64,000 nucleotides of DNA. Origin: Porphyra umbilicalis (taxonomy: Eukaryota; Rhodophyta; Bangiophyceae; Bangiales; Bangiaceae). A program made the translations under genes and the position numbers. Shown here piece by piece: positions 10,421-20,821 of this stretch; the first letter of the stretch is position 1, and each line of letters starts with the position of its first letter. The stretch covers positions 1 to 64,000 of the forward strand of contig KV919145.1 in assembly GCA_002049455.2 (NCBI GenBank), written 5' to 3'. Below the pieces are notes generated by a model that made no database searches, had not been told where the DNA came from, and worked only from the letters and a program-made list of their open reading frames with translations.

Positions 10421-11689
10421 GCTGAACTTTGCGACTGACCACGGAAGGGGGAGGATGAGGACGAGAGCGGGTCAGCGGCAGTGGTGGAGGGGGGGTGGAG
10501 GGTAGACGCGGGGCTATGGGTGGCTATGCGAACGGACTCTCCTTTTTGTTGACAGCACGTTGTCGAAGGGTGCGGGGGAGTGACACTGAATGCGTCTGAG
10601 CAACTCCAGCAATCGCAGAGTTGCCGTGCTAGGGGTGGTGTTGGGGTGGTGTACGACTGCAGTCGTACAGCTGACTAGGTATCGTTTTTTTTGGGTGTAG
10701 AAAAGAACGTGAAGGAAACGTCTGCGAGCTTGGGCTGTAGGACCATTGTTCTCAGCGCCTTCAACAGACCCTGACGGGACTGCGAGAAAAACGTGTTATG
10801 CCCATTTGTCATCAAGATGTGTCGCATGCACCATCGTCTTCTCCTTCCGGATTGCTCTTCCAGGGACCCCATATCGATCCAGGTGGGGGGTACACATGAC
10901 ACTTCTGTTCGAAACATTGGTAACGCATTTTTCGTTCTCAGTCGTTCCTGGGTATAACGACTGCGCTGTGCATGGTGGTATAGGTGGCTAAGCGCACAGA
11001 CAACCGCTTCGTGTTCATTTCTACCTCCCAACATGGCCCAAACGTACAACAGCATCCGAACCGCCCCCAGCCCTCGGCCTGCCTCCCTGCCTCTGAGAGT
11101 CGGTCCCGACATCCCCCAGATCTCCCAGCAAACTCAAAAGCAACACACTCCCAATGCAGCTCGCAACGGTAAAAGCAGCAGCAGCGAGGGTGCGGGGGGA
11201 GGACAGCAGGCAGCGAGGGACTGCAAACGCCAACCATGGGGAGCCAAACGACGCGAGTGGCAGAGTGCACGGCTGCCAGTCAGTAGAGGAGGCTGGCAGC
11301 CTTGCACAACAACAGCCAGAAGGCGGCGGTAGCAGGGCGGGCGGCGGGCAGTGGCAGCAGGTGCAGCGGGGCAGCTGCGGCGGCCCGGCCGCGACAGTGA
11401 GGTGGGGGGGGGGGCCGACGACGGCGACGACTGCGAAGTGGTTGCCGCCAGAATGGTTGGGGCTTGAGCCAGCGGCAGCACGAGGAAGGTCGCAGCAGCG
11501 GCGGCGACTGGGCGGCGGCGGCCGGGAAACGGCAGTGCCGTGGGGAGCGGCCGAGCAGCAGCTGTAGCCGGGGGGGGAAGGTCAGGCAGACACAAGCGAC
11601 AGCAGGGGGTCGCAAGTTGCCGGGGGGGAAAGCGACCGGGCAGCAGGAGGGAGGGGGGCTGCTACCTGGCTGCGGCAGCGGGGACGGGC

Positions 11690-12160
11690 GGCCGCGGCGG
11701 GGGCGGCGGGCGGCGGCGGGAGCGGCGGCCAGCAGCGGCGGCGGCGGCGGCGGCGGGGGCGGGGGTGGCGGCGGCGGCGGCCCGCGGCGGCGGCGGCGGC
11801 GGCGGCGGCCAGCGGCGGGGGCGGGGGCGGCGGCGGCGACGGCGGCGGCGGCGGCGGCGGGGGGGGCGGCGGCCAGCGGCGGCAGCGGCGGCGGCCAGCG
11901 GCGGGGGCGGCAGCGGCGGCGGCGGCCAGCGGCGGGGGCGGGGGCGGCGGCGGCGACGGCGGCGGCGGCGGCGGCGGGGGGGGCGGCGGCCAGCGGCGGC
12001 AGCGGCGGCGGCCAGCGGCGGGGGCGGGGGGGGGGGCGGCGGCGGGGGGGGGCGGCGGCGGGGGGGGGCGGCGGCGGGGGGGCGGCGGCGGGGGGGGGCG
12101 GCGGCGGGGGGGGCGGCGGCGGTGGGGGCGGCTGTGCCGGCGGCGGGGGGGGCAGGGCAC
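11690..12160. repeat. G-rich inner right arm of E2
   Basis: GGCGGCGGC and GGGGGGGCGGCGGC arrays. A unit of about 125 bp is tandemly duplicated: GCGGGGGCGGGGGCGGCGGC occurs near 11816 and again near 11930, followed by the same GACGGCGGCGG block. It ends at the conserved inverted word ACGTCGCTGGGTATTCC. Confidence 0.65.
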
Positions 12161-13043
12161 GTCGCTGGGTATTCCTATAGGGAACGTCGACCCAGGCAGG
12201 CGGAGTTGAAAACCACAATTGAAGTATCGAGAGCAAGTGCAAGTCCGTGCGGCACTGTCAGAATCCCGTCTCATCAGGCACAGGTGGCCACGGGAATGCG
12301 CGGGCGATGAGTGGCTGCTGTGTGAGGCTGGCCCGGCCATTCGCAGGCCCCCCCCCTCCCGGTGGTGGAATCAGCGGGGTCGACACAGGTGTGGTCCAAT
12401 GCTGACAGCGTGCCCTGGGCGCATTGAGAGAACTCTACTCTACACCCCGATTCCAGCCTCTGGAGGCACGTCGAGTGGTCACGGTCCGGGGAGTGTCTTT
12501 CTATATACCAGACGGCCGCGGCGGTCGGCGGGGGCCTGGCGTGACGGCGGCAGCGGACGCGCGGCGCTCGCGCGTGCGCCGTGCCGACGGGCGGGACGTC
12601 CCCCCCCCTGGGCGGCCAAACGTGCCGCGGGCGGCGCGCCTGTGCCGTCGGCGGCGGGCGCGGCGGCGGGCGCCGCCCCGCGCCGGCGGCCGGGGACCAC
12701 GGCCGCCGAGCGGCCGCCCGCGCCGCCGCTCCCAAACCGGCCGCGGCACGCCGGCGGAGCGCCGCGGACCGGCGCCCCCCCGCAGGCACCCGTCCCGGTG
12801 GCACCCCCATTGTGCGATACGGCCACTGCACGCCGGCCGACCCGTGCCGTGGCGCTTGGGGGGGCAGCCGCGCGCCGCGCCGTCGGCCCCAAGAGAAACA
12901 AACCGCGTTGCGCTGTACACCCTCCTGCTTGCGCGGGGTGGGCGGCACGGCCACCCGCCCGCCCGCCCCCCACCAATGCCCACAGCCCCACGGCGGACGC
13001 GGTTGCCACATCCCCCCCCCCCCCCCCCCCCCCCCCCCCTCAC

Positions 13044-15020
13044 TCACGAAATGTCCGCCGCCTTCCACACGTTCAACCCGTCCTCGGCGCTCGTTAGGAT
13101 GACACCCGGCACGCCCCCCCCTCCCCCCCCCCCCCCCCCAGTGGAGCTCCTTGACATTCCGCTGCCCCGCGTGCACAAACAGCAGCTGCGGCGGGTACTC
13201 GTCGGCGCCCGGCAGCACGGTGCCGTCGCGGAGCTCCTCCTCCGCGTCCCGCTCCACCGCCAAATCCCACACGGACGCGGTGCCGTCCTCGGACGCGGCC
13301 GCAAGCACCGAACTGTCGGTCGGGTGCCACTCCACGGCCGTAATCGGCTGGCGGTGCACCGCAAAGTCGGCGGCGGCCGCCGGGGAGGCGCCCCCACCCC
13401 CGCCCGCACCGCCGCCAGTGCCCCCACCGGCGGGGGCGAGGGCGCGCAAATCCCACACGCGCAGCGCGCCCTCGTCCCCGCCGCTGACGAGCAGGTGCGT
13501 GTCGACGGCGTTCCACCCGAGCACATTCACGTCCGCGTCGTGCGCGCGCTCAATGCCGACGGCGGGCACCCGCCGCGGCGACCGCACGTCCCACACCCGC
13601 ACCGACCCGTCCGTCGAGGCCGACGCAAAGACCGACGCTTCGGCGGGGGACCACACGATATCCTCCACCGAGTTGTGCGCGTGCCCCCGGTACGCGGGGC
13701 CGGGCGTCACGCCAAACGCGTGCAACGGCGGCGCCGCCGCACCCCCCCCGCCGCCGCCACCGTCGCCGCCATTGGTGGACGCGCCGGCGGGGTCCCCCCA
13801 CCCCGCCGCGGCCGCCTCCCACACGCGGATCCCCCCATTGACGTCCCCCGACGCGAGGCGCCCCGCGACGAGCGGGGACCACGCGAGCGCGTACCCCTCC
13901 ACGCCGTGCCCCGCATAGTCGGCCACCGGCACGGCCGCGTCACGGCGGGCCGCCCCGCGCGCCGCCGCGAGCGCGTCGAGGCCCGCGCGGGCCCCCCCGG
14001 CGGGCGCGCCGAGGCGCCCGAGCGGCACCGTCAAGTCGTGGATGGCCACGCGGCCCGTGTCGGACCACGCGGCGACCACGTGCGGCCCGTGGGGGCACAC
14101 CCGCACCCGGTTGACGGTGCCGTCAAAGGGCACGCGCTGGGAGGCGAGCACCGGGCCGCGGCCGCGGCCGCCGCCGGCCGCCCCCGCCGCCCCCGCCTCG
14201 TCCCCCGAGTCTGACTCAGAGTCGGACGCCGACCCGTCGCCGTCGCCGCCGTCGCCGTCGCCACCGCCGTCGCCGCGCAGGCGCCCCGGCCGCGCGCGGC
14301 GGTTGCGGTGTACGGCGCTGAGGCGGAGGGCGACGAGGGCGTTGGCGCCCGCCGTGGCCGCCTGCGTGCCCGCCACGAGCGTCACGTCGAGGGGGTACGC
14401 CGACGGCCCCGCCGAGACGAGGTCAAACGACAGGGCGGGCCACTCGAGCGTCAGGCCGACGCGCACCTCATACGCCGTCGGGTCGCACACGAGCGTCTCG
14501 CCGTCGGGCAGCGCGTCGACGCCGGGGCGGAAGACGCGCGTGAGCGTCGCGGCCGCGTCGCCGCCGTCGGCGGTGGCGCCCGCCGCGCCAACGGCGCCAT
14601 GGCCACCCCCGTCGCCGCCGTCGCCGCCGTCGCCGTCAGAGGAGGCCGACTCAAAGTCGTCCCCGTACGGGTCCTCATACTCCAACCCGTCCACGTCCCC
14701 GTCGGTGCCGCCGTCGGCGCCGCCGCCCGGCGGTGGCCGCCCGTCGGCGCCGCGGCCGCGCTTGGGGGTGCCCCCAGAGGGGGCGGCCGGCGCACGCTTG
14801 CCGCCCCCGCCCCGCGCCCGCGCCGCCGTGGCGGGCGTCGACGGCGGCGCGGCGGCGCTGGGGCCAGTGTGGGCGGCGGCGGCGGGGGGGGGGCTGTTGG
14901 AGAGGAGGAAGCTGCCGCCGTGGTGGTAGAGGGGGAAGCAGCAGCGGCGGCGGCAGAGGCGGCGGCGCGGCGGCTTTTGCCGGCTTTGCCGCGGGCGGCC
15001 TTGCTCCGGGGGACGGGCAT
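13044..15020 (-). CDS. GRWD1: GRWD1/Rrb1-family WD-repeat ribosome assembly chaperone
   Basis: In other eukaryotes this family chaperones ribosomal protein L3 and acts in nucleolar 60S assembly. Reading leftwards from ATG 15020-15018, I see a basic Ala/Ser-rich N-terminus and the acidic stretch GLEYEDPYGDDFES. Next come the family segments LEWPALSFDLV and LVAGTQAA and an acidic Asp/Ser insert. Blades then end IRVWEA, VRVWDVR, LRVWDLR and ASVWDLA, with a last blade ending LNVWKAADIS before TGA. The frame breaks twice, both times at homopolymers: G10 (14884-14893) after the N-terminus, and a C8-T-C17 stretch (13114-13139) between KELHW and VPGVILT. Relatives have only a short HPQ-like link there. 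A GTGAGT overlaps the stop codon, so a short further exon is possible. The family assignment is firm; the exact N-terminus and the 13.1-kb junction are not. Confidence 0.85.
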
Positions 15021-17576
15021 GGTCGGGGGGGGGGGGGAGCGGCGGGTGGGCGGCAGGCTCGGAAAAGCGGGCGCGCGGTTAAAGGGGGGACGACGTTGGT
15101 CGAGGCAACCGGAAAGGCACAAGCGGGTGGGGGGTGGCGGACGGCAAGGGCGGTACCGAGTGGTGGGGGGGGCGGCGCACGCGGGCAGCGGGCGGGGCGG
15201 CAGGGCGGGAAGACGGTGCCCCGCGGCGCGCCGCGAATCGTCGCGGCGTCGCGGCCGGGACGACGACGGCGACGCAATTCCTGTCTACTCAATTTCATGA
15301 CCTCGTCCGCGAGTTGATCCCGACCCGCGCAAGAGAAGTACATCGGGTTTGGGGGCTGATTATCCACTTCTTTTTTTGCATCCGAAGAATCCGCTATCAT
15401 TTGATCAAAAAGGCCCAAAAGGCGCCTGGCAAAAAAGGGGCGCTGGGCGCTCGAGCGCCCAGGGTGGGCCCTGTGAGCGCCAAGCGCTCAAAATGAGCGC
15501 CCCAGGGCGCACTCAACAACCCTACACCGGATCCCACCAGCGGAGTACAGTAGGTCCGACTGGAAACCTTCTTTGAATTAGAGACATGATCTTTGTCGTG
15601 AATCGAATCCAGACTCATGCAGATACGGCAGTGCCTTCCGCCACCGACGGGCGGGGGCGAGGACCACTCCACGGTCGCTCGGATTCGGGGCCTCGCCCGC
15701 GAGGCGTCGCCCCGCACAGTGGGTGGTTTCGACGCGTGCCTCCACCCGCCCGGTCGAGGCAAAGCCAAAAGGCGGCGCTCGGGACTCTGCTGCCATAGCG
15801 CGTGGTCCGCTGACCGAGATGTGGAATCTATGGCGGAATCTCGGTGGTTTGGCGCGTGCCCTGCTGGGCCAGCCCAGCGCCCGACGAGCCGCTGGCGCGC
15901 CAGTGGGGCATCTCGCCCACTTGATGATGGATTCCGTCGAGGGGGTGACCGACGAGCAATCTGGTCACTCCAGGTGACGATGACGCGGCGTCCCCGCGCG
16001 GGGGGGCGCGGGCAAGCCCCCGCCGCTCCGCGCCGCGTGGGGCCACCGTCTGCGCGCCGTGCGGCCAATGGGCGTTCGCGGCATTCGCCACGCACCCACC
16101 CCCGCCGGGTAAGGTTGGCATTTACCGAACGTTCCGATTCTACATACCGCTTCCTGATCGGTATGCCGATTTACCACATTCGTATCGATATCTCGGTATG
16201 ATAAGGAGCGTAATAACTCTATTTTTCGGATGTGTAGTTGGAGCACCACTCGTGTTCACACCCTCTCTTACAGACCACCACATGACTCAACCGTACCAAC
16301 TGCTCGCCTCTGCACTCCACCCACCCAGCGCCACGACCTCGACCGTGCCTGACCTGGGCTAGGTTGGACCCGTCCCTTCGCCCCCTCGTCAGTGATTCTC
16401 TTGCATGCCAAGCCACGCCCTTTTTTCCTCATGCATCAATGTACACATATCGATAGCAAGCTGCTCGCCCACTCTGCTGCCAACAGTATGACGCAAAGGG
16501 AACTTGATGGCGCAACCACCACACTACCGTTGGGAGATATCCAGGTACGTCATGAGATGGCAGTGGGCACCCTTGCTCGGGCAGAGCGGGCCACCTGGAC
16601 TGGCGCGGGAGGGTCTGTTTGCCAGACACGGGTGCCTTGCGCATTCACTATCGTATTTATCGAGGCTGGTTTGCTGGTCTGTCCGGTCCCTGACAAAAAT
16701 GTAGTGGGTCTGTCAAGTTCCTCGCTCGTTGTGTGGTATCGGTAGAGTTCCCCCACGATTAAATACATATATAAGTACCATACCGACATCTACCGACCGT
16801 TGAGCGAACGGCCGATACCGATTATCGATCGGCATACCAACCCTTATCGATCTTCGTTTATCGACCAAATTTACCGATAGGCCAACCTCACAACGGGACC
16901 CCCCCGCCCGTTTATTCCGTCCTGGCTGCAGCCCCAGCGCTGGGGCGCGGAATCTTTGGTGGCGAACCCGTGGCGCGGGTGCGCCGCCCTCCTCAACGTG
17001 GCGAACATCCCTCACACCCAGGCTGTGTGCCCGCGCCGCGCCGACATCGGCTGCGCGAGCGCGAGCACGGGGTTGGACTGACAATCGAAGCCGCCCCAAG
17101 GACTCGCCGACACCGCCACCGGTGTGGGGGCACGTGCGTGCTGTCGCCGCCGTCGAGAAGCTGAGGGTGGGGGAGGGGGGGATTGACGGCGTGGCGTGCG
17201 AGGGCGGTGCGAGCCGGTGCTTGCTGAGTGGGACTCGAGGCGTGCTTTTGGTCTGCGTGACGGCGGGGGGGGGGGGGAAGCCCTGCAGCCTGCGTCTTTA
17301 CCCTTCCTGACCGGCGGCGGCGGTGCGGTCGGGTGCGGCCGGCCGCAGGCACCGGCGCACGCCCGTTTGCGTACCGTCTCTCGCGTCGGTGGAGGTCGTC
17401 GCCAGCTGCTCCTCTTCCCCCTTCCCTTTGTCGGCACGGCGCCCCCCCCCGACGCCACAACGTCCGACACGCGGGCGTCTGTGCCATTGCCCGCCGCCAC
17501 GTGGTGCCGGTGACCCGGGCCGGGGGGCGTCGGGCCCCCCGCGGGCGCGTCGGCCTCTCCGCCCGCCGTTGCCGCC
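15021..17576. other. Intergenic region between GRWD1 and SPX protein 1
   Basis: This 2.5-kb divergent intergenic region presumably holds both promoters. It contains one half of a TAGGGTTG-family MITE (15420-15521) and a possible older element between about 16106 and 16890. That element is suggested by GGTTGGC at the left, GCCAACC at the right, and shared GGTATGCCGAT/ATCGGCATACC words inside. I see no gene. Confidence 0.4.
15420..15521. mobile_element. Solo right end of a TAGGGTTG-family MITE
   Basis: The stretch has GGGCGC/GAGCGC subterminal repeats and terminates CAACCCTA, like the right ends at 2783 and 32718. No matching TAGGGTTG left end is visible upstream, so it is truncated and target duplications cannot be checked. 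Confidence 0.45.
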
Positions 17577-19167
17577 ATGAAGTTTGGTAAGGAGCTCCGC
17601 AAGATTGTGGACAGCAGCTTTGAGGAGTGGCGGCCGATGTTTATGAGCTACAAGAGGCTTAAGAAGCTGATTGAGCGGCCGCTGCCGGCGCCGCCCGTCG
17701 GGTCGCTCGGGGGCGGGACGACGGGGGCCCCGACGGGGACGGCAGCGGCGGGGCTTGGCGGAGAGGAACACATCATTGGGGTGTCCCCGGCGGGGGTGTC
17801 CGACGCGGACGTGCCGGGCGGGGGCGAAGTTGACTTGGGGCGGGGGAGCGACGTGGATTCGGGGCGGTCGGGGGAGGCGTCGGGGGAGGAGGCGCCCGCC
17901 GCGGTCGACGCGGCAACGACGGTGCCCATCCGCCAAGCGTCCTCGTCCCGCGCGCGTGCCGGCCCGTCGGCGGCTGGCGTTGGGGCGACGGACGCTGCGG
18001 CGACCGCCGATGCGGGGGGTGGCGTCGGTCAGCCGGGTGCGGTTGACTCCTCTGCGTTTTTTGCGTGCCTCCGCTCGGATGTGAACAAGGTCAATGATTT
18101 TTACCTCAACCAAGAGGAGGAGGTTATTATCCTGTTCCACCTTCTCGCCTTGCAGGTGGACGAAGTGATCACTGCCGCAGCGGCGGCAGCGCCCATGGCG
18201 GCACCCGACGCTGCCTCGGCGGCGGGGGCGCCCGCGGCGCCGTCGCCGCCGCCACCGTCGGGCTTCGGCTCGATCGGCGGCACCGCCGCCAGCACCGTCA
18301 CGCCACGCGCGGCGGGGCCCGTCGGGACCCCCCCCCTGCGGTCACGGCCGCCGTGGCGGCCGCCGCCGTGGCGGCGGGCGCCGAGCCGCTGCGCCGCCGC
18401 CTCGTGGCGCTCACCGCCCACCTGCGGCTGTTGGCCAACTACGCGGCGGTCAACTACACGGGCTTTTACAAGATCCTCAAAAAGTATGACAAGAAGACGG
18501 GGCGGTCGCTCCGCCACACCTACCTGACGGCCGTCCTCGCCACCCCCTTTTTTCAATCGTCGACCGTGCGGCGGCTCCTCGTGCAGGCGGGGGGGCGAAT
18601 TTGGCAGCTCGACGAGCTCCTCCGGGGCGCCCTCCCAGACGGGAACAGGGGCAAGCCGCCAGCGGCGGGGCGGTCGGCGGCGGCGGCGGCGGCGGCGGCA
18701 GCGTCCGCCCCTGCGCCCGCGGCGGCGGTGGCCGGTGGCGGGCCGGGGGGGGCGGCGCCGGCGTCGGCCGTCGCCGCACGAGTGACGCCGCCGGGCTCGA
18801 GGAGCCGCCGCTGCGGGTGGCACCGCCGCGGCGCGGGGAGGCGGGTGCCGGCGGCGCCCCGTTGGCAACGCCCCTCACAAGGGCGGCGGCGGCGGCGGCG
18901 GCGCCAGTCCCGCCCGCCGACGCGAGCGACGTCGGCCTGGCCGCCGCGACGGCCGACGTGGACCGCGCCGACGCCGTCTCGGCCGTCACCGACGACGAGC
19001 CGCGACCGTGTGACAAGGGCGGCACGGCGGGCGTCGGCGGGCGTGGCCCGCCCGACGGGGACGGCGACGCCGCTGCCGTTGCGGCGGGGGCGCCTGGCAA
19101 AGGGGAGCGGTGTAGACCCGCGCCGCCGGCAGACGCTGCCGGCGGGCCCGGCGCGGCGTCGGCTTGA
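17577..19167 (+). CDS. SPX-domain protein 1 (frame broken at two homopolymers)
   Basis: SPX domains bind inositol (pyro)phosphates and report cellular phosphate status. The start MKFGKELRKIVDSSFEEW is the canonical first SPX helix, followed by YKRLKKLIERP. After a low-complexity insert come SDVNKVNDFYLNQEEEV and then VNYTGFYKILKKYDKKTG, whose lysines form the usual ligand-binding face. The domain ends near TPFFQSSTVRRLL, and an Ala/Asp-rich tail runs to TGA 19165-19167. No EXS, MFS, VTC or RING domain follows, so it resembles stand-alone SPX regulators such as plant SPX1-4. The frame must shift at C9 (18328-18336) and again at a G8 run near 18751-18758 to join these parts. ATG 17577 is chosen because SPX domains begin at the extreme N-terminus. 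A paralogue lies at 24951-26859. Confidence 0.85.
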
Positions 19168-19533
19168 CGCCTGGTTGATCTGATTCGGGGTGGGGAAGGG
19201 TGGGGCGGCGGGGCCGCCCCGGCGTGCGCGATGCGAGCCGTCCACCCTTGTACGTGGCGCGTTCGTGGGTGGGAGGGAGAAGAATGGCGGCACCCGGTGG
19301 GGCACATGCTGCAACCTTGTGTACGCTCGTGGCGGGGACGTCGTGCCGGCCTCACCGGCCAGGCCCATAAAGAAGAGCGAGTGCCGTCTGTGCTGGTCCA
19401 CTTGCTGCTCGACGCACCGCCCCAACCGTTTCCGGTCCACCCGCAGAAAGCGGAGTAGGCTCCCTCGGTGCCCAACCTGCAAAAAGCTTGTCCACGCCGG
19501 AGCAGCGGCATGGGAGAATCTGCGCCTCGACGC

Positions 19534-20172
19534 TCAAGGTCGGGCGACGGGGAGGGTGATGGGGGTGGCCAGCTCCACGTCCACCGCCACCACATCGTCC
19601 CCGCGGAGAATGGCGGCGGGCAACACGCCCAGTGGGGTCGATAGGCCCCGGACGGCCAAGTTGCCCCCACCACCAGCAGAGATGTCGACAGCGACCAGGG
19701 AGGTGACGTGGCGCGCTTGCCTGCGGGAGCACGCCCCAGCGGGGAAGAGCGCAACGGGGTAGGCACGGACAAGGCAACGTGATCGTCAATACAGAGGAAA
19801 CAGGAGCAGAAATGGAGAGAAAGAAACAAGACGGCGCACAGTCAGCCCCATGCAGAGCCCTCCTGATCCGCAAGCGGCGCACGCCGTTGAACCATTAAAA
19901 CAAAACACCGCCGTCGCCACGAGCGTCGCCACTCGAGCGGCCGAAACAAGCAAAAAGACATACCCATCGACCATGTGCACCGTGGCAGGCCGCCCGAGTG
20001 CACTGTGCACGATGCTCAGATACAGCTCCCGGGCGGCGGCGGCCGCCACCTGGGCGGCGGCCACCGCCGGTGTCGCCGCGGCAGCATCGTCCGTGTTGTC
20101 CGGTGTCGCGTCTACCAGTGACGGCGGCGCCATCGCGCCGGTGCCGCCACATTCGTCAACGGCGTCGGCCAT
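19534..20172 (-). CDS. Small LSm/Sm-like protein, two exons
   Basis: Exon 1 is 20172-19964 and exon 2 is 19720-19534. They are separated by a 243-bp intron with donor GTATGT and acceptor CCCGCAG, and join in frame to give 131 residues. After an Ala/Asp-rich leader, the core reads ELYLSIVHSALGRPATVHMV, then DGQARHVTSLVAVDIS and finally AAILRGDDVVAVDVELATP. This fits the Sm fold: Sm1 has a G-P-x-x-V pattern followed by DG and L-x-x-VD, and Sm2 has an I-x-RG-D-x-V pattern. Which paralogue it is (LSm subunit, NAA38-like or other) I cannot tell. It lies head-to-head with RPC82 and tail-to-tail with SPX protein 1. The exon structure is well supported by the in-frame join; the family is a reasoned guess. 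Confidence 0.6.
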
Positions 20173-20821
20173 CTGCTGCGGTGCCGGTCCGCAAAAATGC
20201 AGCAGCGCGGTGGCGCGGACGCTGCCCGTGCGCGCGGCGCGGAAGGCGAGCACCGCTCTCGCGGACAGAAGGACACGGTGCGCGCGGCAACGCCGACCAA
20301 CGGCGCCCCCTGCGCCCACGTGGCAACAACCCGCAGCGTCTGTAAGGAAGTGATCCGCCCGATTTGTCAGATCTGACAAATGCAAGCACTTGATCCGGCA
20401 CGGAGGTGCACAGTACCAAAAACGTGCGCTGGTCGGCGTGGCGCACCGTCGTCGTCCCGTTGCCCCCGCCGTCGTCTTGGTCGCCCCGCCGCGGACGGCG
20501 AGCGACGACCAGATGCTCGGCCTCGGCGCGCAGGCATAGGCCTGGCCGCCACCGTTTCTTCTTTAGGTCTTTTGTTCCCTTTCCCCGCCATTGTCGTCAC
20601 CTCCGTGTCTCTCCTCCGCCTGCTGAAGTGCGCCGGCTTGTTGTTTTGGCCCCGCCGCCGCTGCCACTTGCTGCCGTACCACCCGCCGTGAGGATCCGCT
20701 TCCCCCGCCCCCTGTCGCTTTCTTATCCGTCCAAGCGGTCCAATTTTTATCCACAACCGCCCTTGCGCTGGTTGGCGCCCTCCCTCCCCTTCCCTCCCCC
20801 CTCCCCCCCCGAGTCGCGACC
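20173..20821. promoter_or_regulatory. Divergent promoter region with perfect 20-bp palindrome
   Basis: This 0.65-kb gap separates the starts of the LSm-like gene (-) and RPC82 (+), so it should hold both promoters. At 20362-20381 lies ATTTGTCAGATCTGACAAAT, a perfect 20-bp palindrome in otherwise GC-rich sequence. It is suitable as a site for a dimeric regulator. No clear TATA box was seen near either start. Confidence 0.5.

Larger units (their letters stand above)
9232..12501. mobile_element. Candidate large TIR element E2 with C-rich and G-rich inner arms
   Basis: Several matching blocks lie in inverted order at both ends: GAAAGACACTC with CACTCGACG (9232-9254 and 12472-12501), GGCTGGAATCG with ACTCTAC nearby, and GGAATACCCAGCGACGT (9475-9491, inverted at 12159-12175). 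Together they suggest diverged TIRs about 0.3 kb long. Inside are a C-rich arm (9.5-10.4 kb) and a G-rich arm (11.7-12.15 kb) around a less biased centre, the same plan as E1. The right end lies about 0.5 kb from the GRWD1 stop codon. No target duplication or intact transposase was found. Confidence 0.5.

Noticed and set aside
13036..13139. An intron explaining the GRWD1 frame change
   Set aside because: The interval between KELHW and VPGV is almost only G on the coding strand, with no GT...AG boundaries. A homopolymer effect fits better.
14675..15418. Minus-strand frame starting MGLFDQMIADSSDAKKEVD upstream of GRWD1
   Set aside because: The first 45 residues look protein-like but lead straight into a composition-driven Arg/Pro frame overlapping GRWD1 in another frame. 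No homology is recognised.
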